From: Bacteroidota bacterium
Lineage (GTDB): Bacteria; Bacteroidota; Bacteroidia; Bacteroidales; Porphyromonadaceae
NCBI GenBank assembly: GCA_023395395.1
Contig: JAEWZH010000014.1
Coordinates: 62,001-126,000, forward strand
Direction: 5' to 3'
DNA length: 64,000 nucleotides
A program made the translations under genes and the position numbers. Shown here piece by piece: positions 1 through 9,353 of this stretch; the first letter of the stretch is position 1, and each line of letters opens with the position of its first letter. The notes beneath the pieces were generated by a model. The model saw only the letters and a list, made by a program, of their open reading frames with translations, was not told where the DNA came from and did not search any database.

Positions 1-674
1 ATAAATCATCACAACATAGAATAAGTAAGATACTAGCACAGCCCGTAATATGGGTCTGTGCTGGTATCTTTTTGTATATCACAGCTTCTCTATCAGCATG
101 TGGAAGCAAGAGAAGCGATACTATTCTATCGGATATAGACTCTCTACCCTATACCTCCCTCACGCGAGATGTCTCCTCTCTAATATCCGATAGCGGCATT
201 ACAAGATATAAGCTCGAGGCGCCTATCTGGTACACTTACGATCAGCCAGAGGCTTTTTGGTATTTCCCGGAAGGTATGTATGTAGAGCAATTTGATACCC
301 TTTACACCACCCAAGCTTCTATCAAGGCAGATACCGCCTACTATTATCAGTCAAAAAGACTTTGGCAACTCGTCGGCAACGTAGAAGTACTCAATAGAGA
401 GGGTGGACGCTTTTTTGGCAATTCCCTCTTTTGGGATGAGCAGATCCAAGAGGTCTATTCGTACGAACACACACTCATCATACCAGAGCCTGGACAGCTC
501 ATTGAGAGCAAGTATGGCTTTCGTAGCAATCAATCCATGACACGTTACGAGCTCTACTCCTCCTATGGACACGTAGATGTGGAGGACAAGCCTATTACAC
601 CAACCGACTCCACATCCACTGCAATCAGTGCTGCTCCGGCCACGCTCACTATTGCACCCTCCTCTGCCCAATAA
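1..674 (+). CDS. lptC: LptC-like LPS export lipoprotein (5' end outside window)
   Basis: Probable LptC, the inner-membrane-anchored periplasmic subunit that receives lipopolysaccharide from the LptBFG transporter. The frame is open back to base 3, and the residues before the TTG at 72 form a hydrophobic stretch ending in a lipobox-like LSAC, so the real start lies upstream of the window. The body has the beta-rich LptC/OstA-like pattern (FWYFPEGMYVEQFD, then KADTAYYYQSKRLWQLVGNVEV). The C-terminal tail is Ser/Thr/Pro-rich and low in complexity. The next gene starts 5 bp downstream, suggesting one transcript. The family call rests on pattern recognition in a fast-evolving family. Confidence 0.75.
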   Translation, partial: KSSQHRISKILAQPVIWVCAGIFLYITASLSACGSKRSDTILSDIDSLPYTSLTRDVSSLISDSGITRYKLEAPIWYTYDQPEAFWYFPEGMYVEQFDTLYTTQASIKADTAYYYQSKRLWQLVGNVEVLNREGGRFFGNSLFWDEQIQEVYSYEHTLIIPEPGQLIESKYGFRSNQSMTRYELYSSYGHVDVEDKPITPTDSTSTAISAAPATLTIAPSSAQ

Positions 675-679
675 CCCTT

Positions 680-1933
680 ATGATATACATCGGAATACTT
701 ATATGCATACTACTCTCTGGTTTCTTCAGCATGTCAGAGATTAGCTTTGTATCCGCCGATCGACTTCAAGTCGAACTGGACAAGAATAGAGGCAATGCAC
801 TCTCGCGTATAGCAACTCATTTCTACAAGAATGGAGGTCGCTTTATCACCACAGCTCTTGTGGGCAATAATATTGTAAATGTCGTATACGGACTACTTGT
901 AGCAATGTTGCTCGAAAAGCCTCTCAAAGCACTTCTCTACAGCGACTTTCTAGTTGTTCTTGTACAGACCATCGTTTCTACGGTCTTCGTCATCATATTT
1001 TCAGAGTACATTCCCAAGGCCATTGGACAGATTAAACCCAACTTCACAGTCCGACTGATCACATTTCCATTTTTTATTATCTACATCCTCCTCTATCCTA
1101 TTACTCTTCTAATCTCTTGGTTGAGCAAGCTGATTTTTAAGCTCTTTGGGGTCAGAAATGAGGATGATACTGTCCAACCTCTCACCAAGGTAGACCTGGA
1201 CTACTTCATCGAAAGCAACGTCACACAGGATAATAAATCGGAAGAGGCAAAAATACTTCAAAATGCACTCGAATTCTCCGACATTAAAGTCCGAGATTGC
1301 CTAGTCCCTCGAAATGAGATTGTCGCTGTGGATTACGATCTCCCAAGAGAAGAGCTGACAGAGCTATTCGATCGCACAGGTTTTTCCAAACTCCCTGTTT
1401 ACAAAGAGGATATTGACGATATCATCGGTTACATCCACAGCATCGAGATGTTTCGCCTCAATAGTCAAGATGACTGGAAAAGCCGAATCTTGCCTACCAT
1501 CTTTATCCCCGAATCCCTCCCCGCAGAAAATGCCCTAAAGCAACTCATGCAGAAGAAACGCAGTATAGCCATCGTAGTAGACGAACTAGGAGGCACGGCA
1601 GGGATGCTCACCCTTGAAGATATTGTAGAAGAAATCTTCGGAGACATTGAAGACGAACACGACACCAAACGTATAGCCATGCGCAAGGTGGGTGAAGATG
1701 AATACATCATCTCAGGGCGTGCAGAGGTCGATACACTCAACGAAGCGTTTGATCTCGAGATCCCAGAAGATGAGGAGTACCAGACCTTGGCAGGCTTTAT
1801 CCTCCATCACAGTCAAGAGATACCTGAAGCTGGCGAAGAATTTAACCTTCCACCCCATTTCCAAGTACAGGTGATGAGGGCAACAGGCAATAAGATAACA
1901 TTAGTAAGACTAAGGAAAATAGATCAGATATAG
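680..1933 (+). CDS. CNNM/CorC-type (HlyC/CorC) membrane protein
   Basis: A 417-residue member of the CNNM/CorC 'hemolysin' family, implicated in divalent-cation (Mg2+/Co2+) transport and, as GldE, in Bacteroidota envelope function. It has an N-terminal DUF21 membrane domain of about four segments (residues 1-180), a CBS pair (about 205-330, including VRDCLVPRNEIVAVD and SIAIVVDELGGTAGMLTLED), and a C-terminal CorC_HlyC domain (from about 340, YIISGRAEVDTLNEAF). Length and domain order are normal. It lies 5 bp after the LptC-like gene and 1 bp before aspS. The transported substrate cannot be read from sequence. Confidence 0.9.
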   Translation: MIYIGILICILLSGFFSMSEISFVSADRLQVELDKNRGNALSRIATHFYKNGGRFITTALVGNNIVNVVYGLLVAMLLEKPLKALLYSDFLVVLVQTIVSTVFVIIFSEYIPKAIGQIKPNFTVRLITFPFFIIYILLYPITLLISWLSKLIFKLFGVRNEDDTVQPLTKVDLDYFIESNVTQDNKSEEAKILQNALEFSDIKVRDCLVPRNEIVAVDYDLPREELTELFDRTGFSKLPVYKEDIDDIIGYIHSIEMFRLNSQDDWKSRILPTIFIPESLPAENALKQLMQKKRSIAIVVDELGGTAGMLTLEDIVEEIFGDIEDEHDTKRIAMRKVGEDEYIISGRAEVDTLNEAFDLEIPEDEEYQTLAGFILHHSQEIPEAGEEFNLPPHFQVQVMRATGNKITLVRLRKIDQI

Positions 1934-1934
1934 T

Positions 1935-3695
1935 ATGTATAGGACAACGACTTGTGGCGCACTCCGTGCGTCCGACATTGGAGAAGTGGTAACCCTGGCT
2001 GGATGGGTACAAAGAAATCGCAAGATGGGAGGGATGAGCTTTATCGACCTCCGTGATCGCTACGGTATCACTCAGTTGGTATTTACCGAGGAGCACGATG
2101 CAGAGCTAGCCGAGCAGGCTGCTCATCTGGGTCGTGAGTACGTCATTCAGGTAACGGGAAAGGTCGCAGAGCGTTCGGCCAAGAATGACAAGATTGCTAC
2201 AGGCGACATCGAAGTCATCGTGGAGCAATTAAGAGTGCTTAATGCCGCCCAGACCCCTCCCTTCACCATCGAAGATCAGTCTGATGGTGGCGACGAGCTC
2301 CGTATGAAGTACCGCTATCTTGATCTCCGTCGCTCCGTAGTACGTCGCAATCTAGAGCTTCGCCACAGGATGGGTATCGAAATCCGCCAGTATCTCGATG
2401 GTCTCAAGTTTCTTGAAGTAGAGACCCCAGTCCTTATCAAGTCTACTCCGGAGGGTGCAAGAGACTTCGTAGTACCTAGTCGTATGAATCCAGGTGAGTT
2501 TTACGCACTCCCGCAATCCCCGCAGACTTTCAAACAACTACTGATGGTGGCAGGGTTCGACCGTTACTACCAGATTGTAAAGTGTTTCCGTGATGAAGAC
2601 CTTCGTGCCGACCGCCAACCTGAGTTTACCCAAATCGACTGCGAGATGGCTTTTGTAGAGCAGGAAGATGTCCTCAATACATTTGAGGGACTCTCTAAGC
2701 ACCTATTCAAGACTATACTTGGTATTGAGCAGACCGAACAATATCCCCGTATCTCATGGCACGATGCCATGAAGTACTATGGAAGCGACAAGCCAGACAC
2801 TCGCTTTGGTATGCGCTTTGTCGAACTCATGGATACCCTTCAGGGGCATGGATTCTCTGTCTTTGACGATGCTAAGTACATCGGAGGTATTTGTGTCAAG
2901 GGTGCAGCTGTGTATACCCGTAAACAACTTGACCAACTCACCGAGTTTGTCAAGAAACCGCAAGTCGGTGCTAAAGGCATGGTCTACGCTCGAGTAGAAG
3001 AAGACGGCAATGTCAAGAGCAGTGTGGATAAGTTCTACTCCCAAGAGACCCTCCAAAAGCTAGCTCAAGCAATGAGGGCAGAGGCAGGTGACCTCATCCT
3101 CATCCTCAGTGGTGACGACACGATGAAGACTCGCAAGCAGCTCGGCACCCTACGTCTTCACGTTGCCGAAGAGCAAGGACTTATGGATTCTAACCACTTC
3201 TCATGCCTATGGGTAGTTGATTTCCCTCTTTTAGAATGGGACGATGAGACGAAGCGTTTTTATGCGATGCACCACCCATTTACAGCGCCCAAACCAGAAG
3301 ATATTGAGCTGCTCAACACAGACCCAGGTGCCGTCCGAGCCAATGCCTATGATATGGTTATCAATGGCGTTGAAGTAGGTGGAGGCTCTATCCGTATCCA
3401 TGATAGCAAGCTCCAGAAAAAGATGTTTGAAGTGCTTGGATTTACTGAGGAGAAAGCTGAAGAACAATTCGGGTTCCTCATGAACGCTTTCAAGTTTGGC
3501 GCACCTCCTCATGGTGGAATCGCTTACGGCTTCGATCGATGGGTATCGCTCTTTGCACAACTCAATAGCATCCGAGATACCATAGCTTTTCCAAAGAATA
3601 ACTCCGGTCGAGACGTCATGATTGATGCTCCATCTAGGCTTGATTCAGACCAGCTCGACGAGCTATTCCTCAAGACCATAGCTCCTGAGGCATAA
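1935..3695 (+). CDS. aspS: Aspartate--tRNA ligase
   Basis: Class II aminoacyl-tRNA synthetase that charges tRNA-Asp. At 586 residues it has the bacterial size. It shows an N-terminal OB fold that binds the anticodon (VTLAGWVQRNRKMGGMSFID), class II motif 2 (CFRDEDLRADRQPEFTQID), a bacterial GAD insertion in the middle, and motif 3 (GGIAYGFDRWV). The start sits 1 bp after the upstream stop. A strong hairpin follows the stop and probably ends the transcript. Confidence 0.97.
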   Translation: MYRTTTCGALRASDIGEVVTLAGWVQRNRKMGGMSFIDLRDRYGITQLVFTEEHDAELAEQAAHLGREYVIQVTGKVAERSAKNDKIATGDIEVIVEQLRVLNAAQTPPFTIEDQSDGGDELRMKYRYLDLRRSVVRRNLELRHRMGIEIRQYLDGLKFLEVETPVLIKSTPEGARDFVVPSRMNPGEFYALPQSPQTFKQLLMVAGFDRYYQIVKCFRDEDLRADRQPEFTQIDCEMAFVEQEDVLNTFEGLSKHLFKTILGIEQTEQYPRISWHDAMKYYGSDKPDTRFGMRFVELMDTLQGHGFSVFDDAKYIGGICVKGAAVYTRKQLDQLTEFVKKPQVGAKGMVYARVEEDGNVKSSVDKFYSQETLQKLAQAMRAEAGDLILILSGDDTMKTRKQLGTLRLHVAEEQGLMDSNHFSCLWVVDFPLLEWDDETKRFYAMHHPFTAPKPEDIELLNTDPGAVRANAYDMVINGVEVGGGSIRIHDSKLQKKMFEVLGFTEEKAEEQFGFLMNAFKFGAPPHGGIAYGFDRWVSLFAQLNSIRDTIAFPKNNSGRDVMIDAPSRLDSDQLDELFLKTIAPEA

Positions 3696-3702
3696 GTAAC
3701 TC

Positions 3703-3747
3703 AAAAAATATTCCCCTGCAATCATTGACTGCAGGGGAATATTTTTT
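3703..3747. terminator. Bidirectional intrinsic terminator
   Basis: A perfect 18-bp inverted repeat (3703-3720 and 3730-3747) with a 9-nt loop. An A-run flanks one side and a T-run the other. It lies between aspS (+) and the acetyltransferase (-), which converge, so it can terminate both. Confidence 0.9.
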
Positions 3748-3769
3748 GCTCTAACTCCTTGTGCAACTC

Positions 3770-4270
3770 TCATATCCCATATACCACCCTGTGTATCTCT
3801 GTTATCAGCGCCTCCGTTGGCTCCTCCCCTCTAGTCATAATTCGGAGCGGCACGGGAGCTCCTCCTACTCTATACGGAGGCTGTAGATAAGGTATATCCC
3901 AAAGCTTAAAACCCAATCTTTCGTAAAATCCTATTCTACGGCAAGCCATTTCCTCCTCTGGAGGCTCAACTTCTAGTGCAATTTGTCGCTTATCAGCCAC
4001 AAAGGACTTCATCACCTCCGCCCCTATTCCTTCTCCTCTATATGAAGCATCAATAGCAAAGTGTTCGACACAAATCCACTCTACAAGATCCCAATAAGAG
4101 AGTAGACCTACAATCTGCCCCTCAAGCTCAATACCCAATAGATAATACCTAGGCTCCTCCAATAGCAACCTTTCCATATCCTCCACCTCTCGTCGCTCCT
4201 CTTTGGGAAAAGCATCGAGATAAAACTTCAGCACGGGTACTACCTCCTTTAATTCTTTTAATATAACCAT
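3770..4270 (-). CDS. GNAT family N-acetyltransferase
   Basis: A small acetyltransferase of about 166 residues with the GNAT fold. The acetyl-CoA-binding region is visible as FAIDASYRGEGIGAEVMKSF (Q/RxxGxG/A type), followed by RRIGFYERLGF, the usual beta6-alpha4 signature. The frame runs upstream to 4336, but the first codons there lie inside the 4319-4400 inverted repeat. The ATG at 4268-4270 (MVILKEL) is therefore preferred. The substrate is unknown. Confidence 0.8.
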   Translation of the reverse strand: MVILKELKEVVPVLKFYLDAFPKEERREVEDMERLLLEEPRYYLLGIELEGQIVGLLSYWDLVEWICVEHFAIDASYRGEGIGAEVMKSFVADKRQIALEVEPPEEEMACRRIGFYERLGFKLWDIPYLQPPYRVGGAPVPLRIMTRGEEPTEALITEIHRVVYGI

Positions 4271-4318
4271 ACGCAAAGCTACCAAATTTCCTCTCACCCC
4301 CTCCGATACAAATAAAAA

Positions 4319-4400
4319 CTCCGCTATAGAAAACATTGCTCTCCGATATGGATTCGTCTTGACGTCTCTATATCGGAGAGCAATGTTTTCTATAGCGGAG
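4319..4400. repeat. Perfect 31-bp inverted repeat with 22-bp phased cores
   Basis: Arms 4319-4349 and 4370-4400 are exact reverse complements around a 20-nt loop. Four CTATAG/GATAT-like cores begin at 4322, 4344, 4366 and 4388, exactly 22 bp apart. The arm resembles the arm of the 58622-58707 repeat (shared CTCC..TATAGA.AACATT.CTCTCC pattern). It lies between the 3' end of nth and the 5' end of the acetyltransferase. No T-run follows on the minus strand, so a simple terminator is not the whole explanation. Confidence 0.9.
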
Positions 4401-4424
4401 ATACTGTCTCTATCCCCAAGTTAG

Positions 4425-5081
4425 TTATTCCGGTAATATGATACCTTTCTGGGCGTAGTAGCGACAGAAGCGGGCTAGACCACAGCTCGCACACTTCGGA
4501 TTACGTGCCAGGCATGTGTAACGACCGTGGAGGATGAGCCAATGATGCGAGATAGCACGCTTCTCCTCCGGAATATACCTCACTAAGCGTTCCTCTACCT
4601 TGAGAGGCGTATTGGCACTCTGTGGTACGAGTCCGATACGTCGAGCCACACGGTAGACATGGGTATCGACAGCTATTCGAGGTTGATCATAGAGCACACT
4701 AAGCACTACATTGGCTGTTTTACGCCCTACTCCCGGAAGTTTGATTAGTTCCTTTGGGTCTTGGGGGATTACCCCGCCATACTCCTCTGTGAGCATTCGT
4801 GAGAGACCTTCAAGGTGCTTTGCCTTGCTATTAGGATAGGAGCACGAACGGACATACTCAAATATCTCTTCGGCAGAGGCGTGCGACATCGCTTCTGCTG
4901 TAGGGTACGCTTCAAAGAGTGCGGGAGTAACCATATTCACCCGCTTGTCGGTGCATTGTGCAGATAATACTACAGCCACTAGGAGCTCGAACGGACTTTT
5001 ATAGTCCAGTTCGGTTTCAGCTATCGGCATATTCTCAGCAAACCAATCAAGGACAGCCCTATATCGCTCGACAATCTTCAT
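4425..5081 (-). CDS. nth: Endonuclease III (DNA glycosylase/AP lyase)
   Basis: Base-excision repair enzyme that removes oxidised pyrimidines and cuts abasic sites. All family marks are present: the helix-hairpin-helix LPGVGRKTANVVLS with the catalytic Lys, the catalytic Asp in VDTHVYRVARR, and the C-terminal [4Fe-4S] cysteines (CLARNPKCASCGLARFC, spacing C-x6-C-x2-C-x5-C). At 218 residues it is normal. Its ATG overlaps the pheS stop as ATGA, so the two are probably translationally coupled. Confidence 0.97.
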   Translation of the reverse strand: MKIVERYRAVLDWFAENMPIAETELDYKSPFELLVAVVLSAQCTDKRVNMVTPALFEAYPTAEAMSHASAEEIFEYVRSCSYPNSKAKHLEGLSRMLTEEYGGVIPQDPKELIKLPGVGRKTANVVLSVLYDQPRIAVDTHVYRVARRIGLVPQSANTPLKVEERLVRYIPEEKRAISHHWLILHGRYTCLARNPKCASCGLARFCRYYAQKGIILPE

Positions 5082-6112
5082 CGTCCGCTCTCAAACTGCT
5101 CTAAGAAGCGAAGATCATTTTCAGAGAAAAGTCTAAGATCGCTCACACTGTATTTGAGGTTGGCAATACGCTCTACACCCATACCAAGGGCGTAACCAGC
5201 ATACTTAGTGCTATCGATTCCACAAGCATCAAGGACCGCACTATCTACCATACCGCATCCAAGTATCTCGACCCACCCTGTGTGCTTACAAAGGTTACAT
5301 CCCGGACCGCCACAGATATTACAGGAGATATCCATCTCTGCACTCGGCTCTGTAAATGGGAAATAGCTGGGACGAAGACGGATTTTGGTATGTTCGCCAA
5401 ACATCTCGCGCGAGAAGTGCATCAGTACCTGACGGAGGTCAGCAAAGCTCACCTTATCTTTCTCTGCGATATAGAGCGCCTCCACCTGATGAAAAAAGCA
5501 ATGTGCTCGTGCTGATACTGCCTCATTACGATATACACGTCCTGGGCAGATAATACGAATAGGTGGCTGTGTACTGGTCATCACCCTAGTCTGCACCGAC
5601 GATGTATGTGTGCGTAGGAGCACCTCTGGATGATGAGAAATAAAGAAGGTGTCCTGCATATCACGTGCTGGATGGTCTTCAGCAAAGTTAAGGCTTTCAA
5701 ATACATGCCAATCATCTTCTATTTCAGGCCCCTCTGCTACGTTAAACCCCAGACGACTAAAGATATCGATAATCTCCTCTCTTACAAGACTAAGAGGGTG
5801 CCTAGTCCCCAGCGGGAGAGGATAGGCAGTGCGAGAAAGGTCAAGACCTAGGAGTTCCTCGGAATGCTTATCAGATGCCAAGGTCGTCTTAAATTCCTCA
5901 ATCCTGTTGGTAATATCAGTCTTGAGCTCATTGATAAGCATGCCGACTTCTCGTTTTTCCTCAGCAGCTACGCTTTTGAAGTCAGTCATCAACTGATTGA
6001 GTAAACCTTTTTTACTTAGGTACTTTAGTCGAAGAGCCTCTAGCTCCTCATTGTTTTTAGGAGTTACCAGCGCCTTTACCTCTTTGGAGAGTAATTGAAT
6101 CTTCTCTTTCAT
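5078..6112 (-). CDS. pheS: Phenylalanine--tRNA ligase alpha subunit
   Basis: Catalytic alpha subunit of the class II PheRS heterotetramer. It has an N-terminal coiled-coil that contacts tRNA (about residues 1-85) and a catalytic core with DMQDTFFISH, motif 2 (GRVYRNEAVSARAHCFFHQVE) and motif 3 (GYALGMGVERIANLKY). At 344 residues it is typical. The beta-subunit gene pheT is not adjacent, which is common in Bacteroidota. It overlaps both neighbours by 4 bp (ATGA). Confidence 0.97.
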   Translation of the reverse strand: MKEKIQLLSKEVKALVTPKNNEELEALRLKYLSKKGLLNQLMTDFKSVAAEEKREVGMLINELKTDITNRIEEFKTTLASDKHSEELLGLDLSRTAYPLPLGTRHPLSLVREEIIDIFSRLGFNVAEGPEIEDDWHVFESLNFAEDHPARDMQDTFFISHHPEVLLRTHTSSVQTRVMTSTQPPIRIICPGRVYRNEAVSARAHCFFHQVEALYIAEKDKVSFADLRQVLMHFSREMFGEHTKIRLRPSYFPFTEPSAEMDISCNICGGPGCNLCKHTGWVEILGCGMVDSAVLDACGIDSTKYAGYALGMGVERIANLKYSVSDLRLFSENDLRFLEQFESGR

Positions 6113-7110
6113 ATCTCTTGTTGATTATCTATTTTCCTTTTATGATTGACAAGCGGGAGTAGCCCCATTGCTATTAGTCCCATTACATTCGTCCAGATGA
6201 ATACCTGAAAAGTATGCACAATCAGTGCAAAATTTTGCGCATTGGTCGACTCTACACCAAATACCATCAATGAGTAAATCACCATAAAGTGCCAAGCTCC
6301 CATACCACCCTGCACTGGAGCTAAAATGGCTATACTCCCCATCACAAAGGTAAGGAGCCCCACAGCAGGACCTAGATCAGCGGTGAAGCTGAAAGCATAG
6401 AAGGTGATATAAAACTGCAGGTAATAACTCGCCCATATCCCAATCGTATAGAGGTGAAACAGCCACTTCTCATCCATGGTACGAATGGTGCGAAGCCCCT
6501 CTCTGACATTGCGGAGCGTACACATTGTTTTCTCACTCTTCTTAATCCACTTCAGTCCTACAATAGCCAATACGACTAGAAGTCCCACAACCGTATAGAA
6601 CCAAGGCGAAGTGCCTATCTCTTGGATTTTAAGGAGTGCTCTAGGATTATGCTCGAAAAAACTGGTGAAGAAAGGGGCGTTCAGAAACAATCCTAGAAGA
6701 ATGAGAGAGGAGACTGCCACTATGTCATAGATACGATCTACAAACAATGTCCCAAATAGCTTGGACATGCTGATTCCTGAATAGTGCGACATGGCACCTA
6801 CTCTCCACACTTCCCCGAGACGGGGGAGAGCCATGTTGACCACATAATTTCCATGTGTGGTAAGTATTGAAGTGATGGGGTGTGCATTGGAGTCGAGTCG
6901 TCGATTGAGCAAATCCCATCTAAATCCTCTAATTGTATTGCCAATGGTGCCAAATAGAGATGCGATGATGATGACCCCAAAGTTAGCATCACCACGCAGA
7001 GTCTCTACCAGAGCGTCCACATCCAAATTTCGGTACAGTAGCCATAGAATCAATATGCCAAAGGCAAATGGCACCAGCACCTTTATCGCAGTCTTAAGTC
7101 CCTTATTCAT
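6109..7110 (-). CDS. Lysylphosphatidylglycerol synthase TM-region family protein (YbhN-like flippase)
   Basis: Polytopic inner-membrane protein of about 333 residues with the conserved features of the LPG_synthase_TM/UPF0104 family: an early RGFRWDLLNRR segment, PRLGEVWRVGAMSHYSGI, and the late loop APVQGGMGAWHFMVIYSLMVFG. The C-terminal aminoacyl-transfer domain of MprF is absent, so a lipid-translocating or uncharacterised role is more likely than lipid lysylation. The ATG at 7108-7110 (MNKGLKTAIKVL) is chosen; the longer frame to 7185 would run through the divergent rsmA promoter. Confidence 0.85.
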   Translation of the reverse strand: MNKGLKTAIKVLVPFAFGILILWLLYRNLDVDALVETLRGDANFGVIIIASLFGTIGNTIRGFRWDLLNRRLDSNAHPITSILTTHGNYVVNMALPRLGEVWRVGAMSHYSGISMSKLFGTLFVDRIYDIVAVSSLILLGLFLNAPFFTSFFEHNPRALLKIQEIGTSPWFYTVVGLLVVLAIVGLKWIKKSEKTMCTLRNVREGLRTIRTMDEKWLFHLYTIGIWASYYLQFYITFYAFSFTADLGPAVGLLTFVMGSIAILAPVQGGMGAWHFMVIYSLMVFGVESTNAQNFALIVHTFQVFIWTNVMGLIAMGLLPLVNHKRKIDNQQEI

Positions 7111-7141
7111 GCTCAAATAGCCACCCCTCGCCACTTTTTTG

Positions 7142-7149
7142 TATCTTTG
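7142..7149 (+). promoter_or_regulatory. Bacteroidota -7 promoter element for rsmA
   Basis: TATCTTTG fits TAnnTTTG. It is directly preceded by a T-run and G, as at several other promoters here. It lies 64 bp before the rsmA start in the divergent gap. Confidence 0.65.
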
Positions 7150-7213
7150 CGTAGCGACCTGGGAATGGCTTGGCAAAATTACCATTTCTTCGGCAATATT
7201 CAGAATTTAAGAG

Positions 7214-7993
7214 ATGCAAAAGGTACGGGCAAAGAAAGCACTAGGGCAACACTTCCTCCGAAATCAAAATATTGCGGAGCAGATAGCTGATACTCTCGTG
7301 ATGCACAACCTCCCGATTCTCGAAGTGGGACCAGGCATGGGAGTACTGACACAGTACCTAATCCCGAAGTACCCAGAGACAAAAGTAGTGGAGATAGACA
7401 CCGAGTCCATCGGTTACCTAAGAGTGGCTTTCCCTTCGCTCATCCCCAATATCATAGAGGCAGATTTTCTCACCCTATCCCTTGACAGGATATTTGGAGG
7501 ACAACCTTTTCTTTTAATAGGCAATTACCCCTACAACATCAGCAGTCAGATATTTTTCCACATGCTGGAGTATCGGGATCTGATACCAGCTGCAGCGGGC
7601 ATGCTTCAAAAAGAAGTCGCCCAAAGGTTGGCTAGTGGCCCGGGCTCTAAAGATTACGGTATCCTCAGCGTACTGCTTCAGGCTTGGTATGATATAGAAT
7701 ATCTATTTAGCGTCGCACCGGGGAACTTCGACCCTCCTCCCAAGGTGCAGAGCGGAGTAATCCGAATGGTGCGCAATAGCCGTAAGGTATTGGGTTGTGA
7801 CGAACAACTTTTTAAGAATGTGGTCAAGACCACTTTCAATCGTCGCCGAAAAATGCTCCGTAATTCTCTCCAACCGCTCTTAGGTGACCGCCAAATATCC
7901 GAGGGGCATCCGTTGCTCCAGAAGCGACCCGAACAACTAAGGGTAGAGGATTTCATCGCCCTTACCAACGATATAGCAGAAGTACTCCGATGA
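7214..7993 (+). CDS. rsmA: 16S rRNA dimethyladenosine transferase RsmA (KsgA)
   Basis: Methylates two adjacent adenosines near the 3' end of 16S rRNA during 30S maturation. Clear signatures are KKALGQHFLRNQNIAEQI, the SAM-binding loop EVGPGMGVLTQYL, and the catalytic motif GNYPYNISSQIFF, followed by the C-terminal RNA-contact region (FDPPPKVQSGVIRM, FNRRRKMLRNSL). At 259 residues it is normal. The stop overlaps the mgtE start (ATGA). Confidence 0.97.
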   Translation: MQKVRAKKALGQHFLRNQNIAEQIADTLVMHNLPILEVGPGMGVLTQYLIPKYPETKVVEIDTESIGYLRVAFPSLIPNIIEADFLTLSLDRIFGGQPFLLIGNYPYNISSQIFFHMLEYRDLIPAAAGMLQKEVAQRLASGPGSKDYGILSVLLQAWYDIEYLFSVAPGNFDPPPKVQSGVIRMVRNSRKVLGCDEQLFKNVVKTTFNRRRKMLRNSLQPLLGDRQISEGHPLLQKRPEQLRVEDFIALTNDIAEVLR

Positions 7994-9348
7994 TAGAAAT
8001 GAATAAAGAGGAGGTTAAGTACATCACTAGCCTCATCGAAGAGCGCAAAGAGGAGGAGCTAAAGTCTCTAGTAGATCAGCTCTATCCTGCTGATATTGCA
8101 GAGCTATTGGAGGAGCTTCCAGCTGAGGAGACACTCTTCTTCTACCGTCTACTCCCAGGTACGGTAGCAGCCGATGTGCTGATGGAGATGGATGAGCTGG
8201 AACGAAAGGAAGTACTCGACCTACTCACAGACGAGGAGATTGCCGACACTTTCCTTACCCACATGGACTCCGATGATGCTGCCGACCTCCTTCAAGAGCT
8301 GGACGAGGATAAGCAAGATGCGATTCTCGCATACGTCGATGATATTGAGCAGGCAGGAGAGATTATCGACCTCCTAAAGTATGAGGAGGATACCGCAGGA
8401 GGTATCATGCGGAAAGAGATGATGGTGGTCAATGAAAACTGGTCGATGCCTCGCTGCATGGAGGAGCTACGTATACAGGCTTCAGAGATGGACGATGTCT
8501 ACTACATCTACGTGATTGATGACGAAGAACGACTACAAGGCATCCTCCCCATCAAAAAAGTATTGACGAGCCCCAATGTCTCTAAGATCAAACATGTCAT
8601 CATCCGTGACCCGATTGTTGTCCACGAAAATGACTCTGTTGAGGAAGTGGTACGCGCATTTGAGCGATACGACCTGGTCGCAATCCCTGTAGTAGATAGC
8701 ATTGGACGGCTGGTGGGAGTAATTACCGTCGATGATGTCGTAGACCAGATGCGTGAACTGCACGAAAAGGACTACCAATTGGCTTCGGGTCTTTCCTCTG
8801 ACGTTGAGAGCTCCGACAAGGTGGTAAGACAGATTGGAGCTCGCCTTCCTTGGCTATTGCTTGGAATGGTGGGCGGTATGCTCAATAGTGTGATCTTGGG
8901 TGGCTACGACAATGTCTTTGCTGCTGTCCCTGCAATCTCCCTATTTATCCCCCTGATGGGTGGTACCGGTGGTAATGTAGGTATGCAGTCATCAGCTATT
9001 ATTGTGCAAGATCTTGCAACTGGCTCGATAAAGCCAAATAAGGTCGGATCATTGCTCCTCAAGGAGCTGGCAATAGCTCTGATGAATGGTGGTATCCTTA
9101 GCTTGGTGCTTTTCGTCTACAATTATTTCTACCTGAAGGATATCGTCGTGATGTCATCTGTATCTATCAGTATCTTTGCTGTGGTGATTTTCGCCAGCTT
9201 ATCTGGCACTATTGTACCGCTCACTCTGGAGCGGCTCAAGATGGATCCGGCACGCGCTACAGGTCCCTTCATCACCATTATGAACGATTTGATAGGTATG
9301 TTTATCTATATGAACGTAACGAACTTTCTATTCAACTACTTCAGCTAA
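7990..9348 (+). CDS. mgtE: MgtE magnesium transporter
   Basis: Inner-membrane Mg2+ channel. Domain order is an acidic helical N domain (about 1-130, repeated DLLxELxxDExxxxL units), two CBS domains (about 135-260), and a five-helix membrane domain with the pore-region motif PLMGGTGGNVGMQSSAII. The cytosolic domains sense Mg2+ in characterised homologues. At 452 residues it is typical. It overlaps rsmA by 4 bp and lies 5 bp before the next gene. Confidence 0.96.
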   Translation: MIEMNKEEVKYITSLIEERKEEELKSLVDQLYPADIAELLEELPAEETLFFYRLLPGTVAADVLMEMDELERKEVLDLLTDEEIADTFLTHMDSDDAADLLQELDEDKQDAILAYVDDIEQAGEIIDLLKYEEDTAGGIMRKEMMVVNENWSMPRCMEELRIQASEMDDVYYIYVIDDEERLQGILPIKKVLTSPNVSKIKHVIIRDPIVVHENDSVEEVVRAFERYDLVAIPVVDSIGRLVGVITVDDVVDQMRELHEKDYQLASGLSSDVESSDKVVRQIGARLPWLLLGMVGGMLNSVILGGYDNVFAAVPAISLFIPLMGGTGGNVGMQSSAIIVQDLATGSIKPNKVGSLLLKELAIALMNGGILSLVLFVYNYFYLKDIVVMSSVSISIFAVVIFASLSGTIVPLTLERLKMDPARATGPFITIMNDLIGMFIYMNVTNFLFNYFS

Positions 9349-9353
9349 TCGGG

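Noticed and set aside
4271..4336. N-terminal extension of the acetyltransferase
   Set aside because: These codons overlap the inverted repeat and add residues not typical of the GNAT fold.
4319..4400. Terminal inverted repeats of an insertion sequence or MITE
   Set aside because: There is no internal element, no transposase and no visible target duplication; the 22-bp phasing fits better. A relic MITE origin is not fully excluded.
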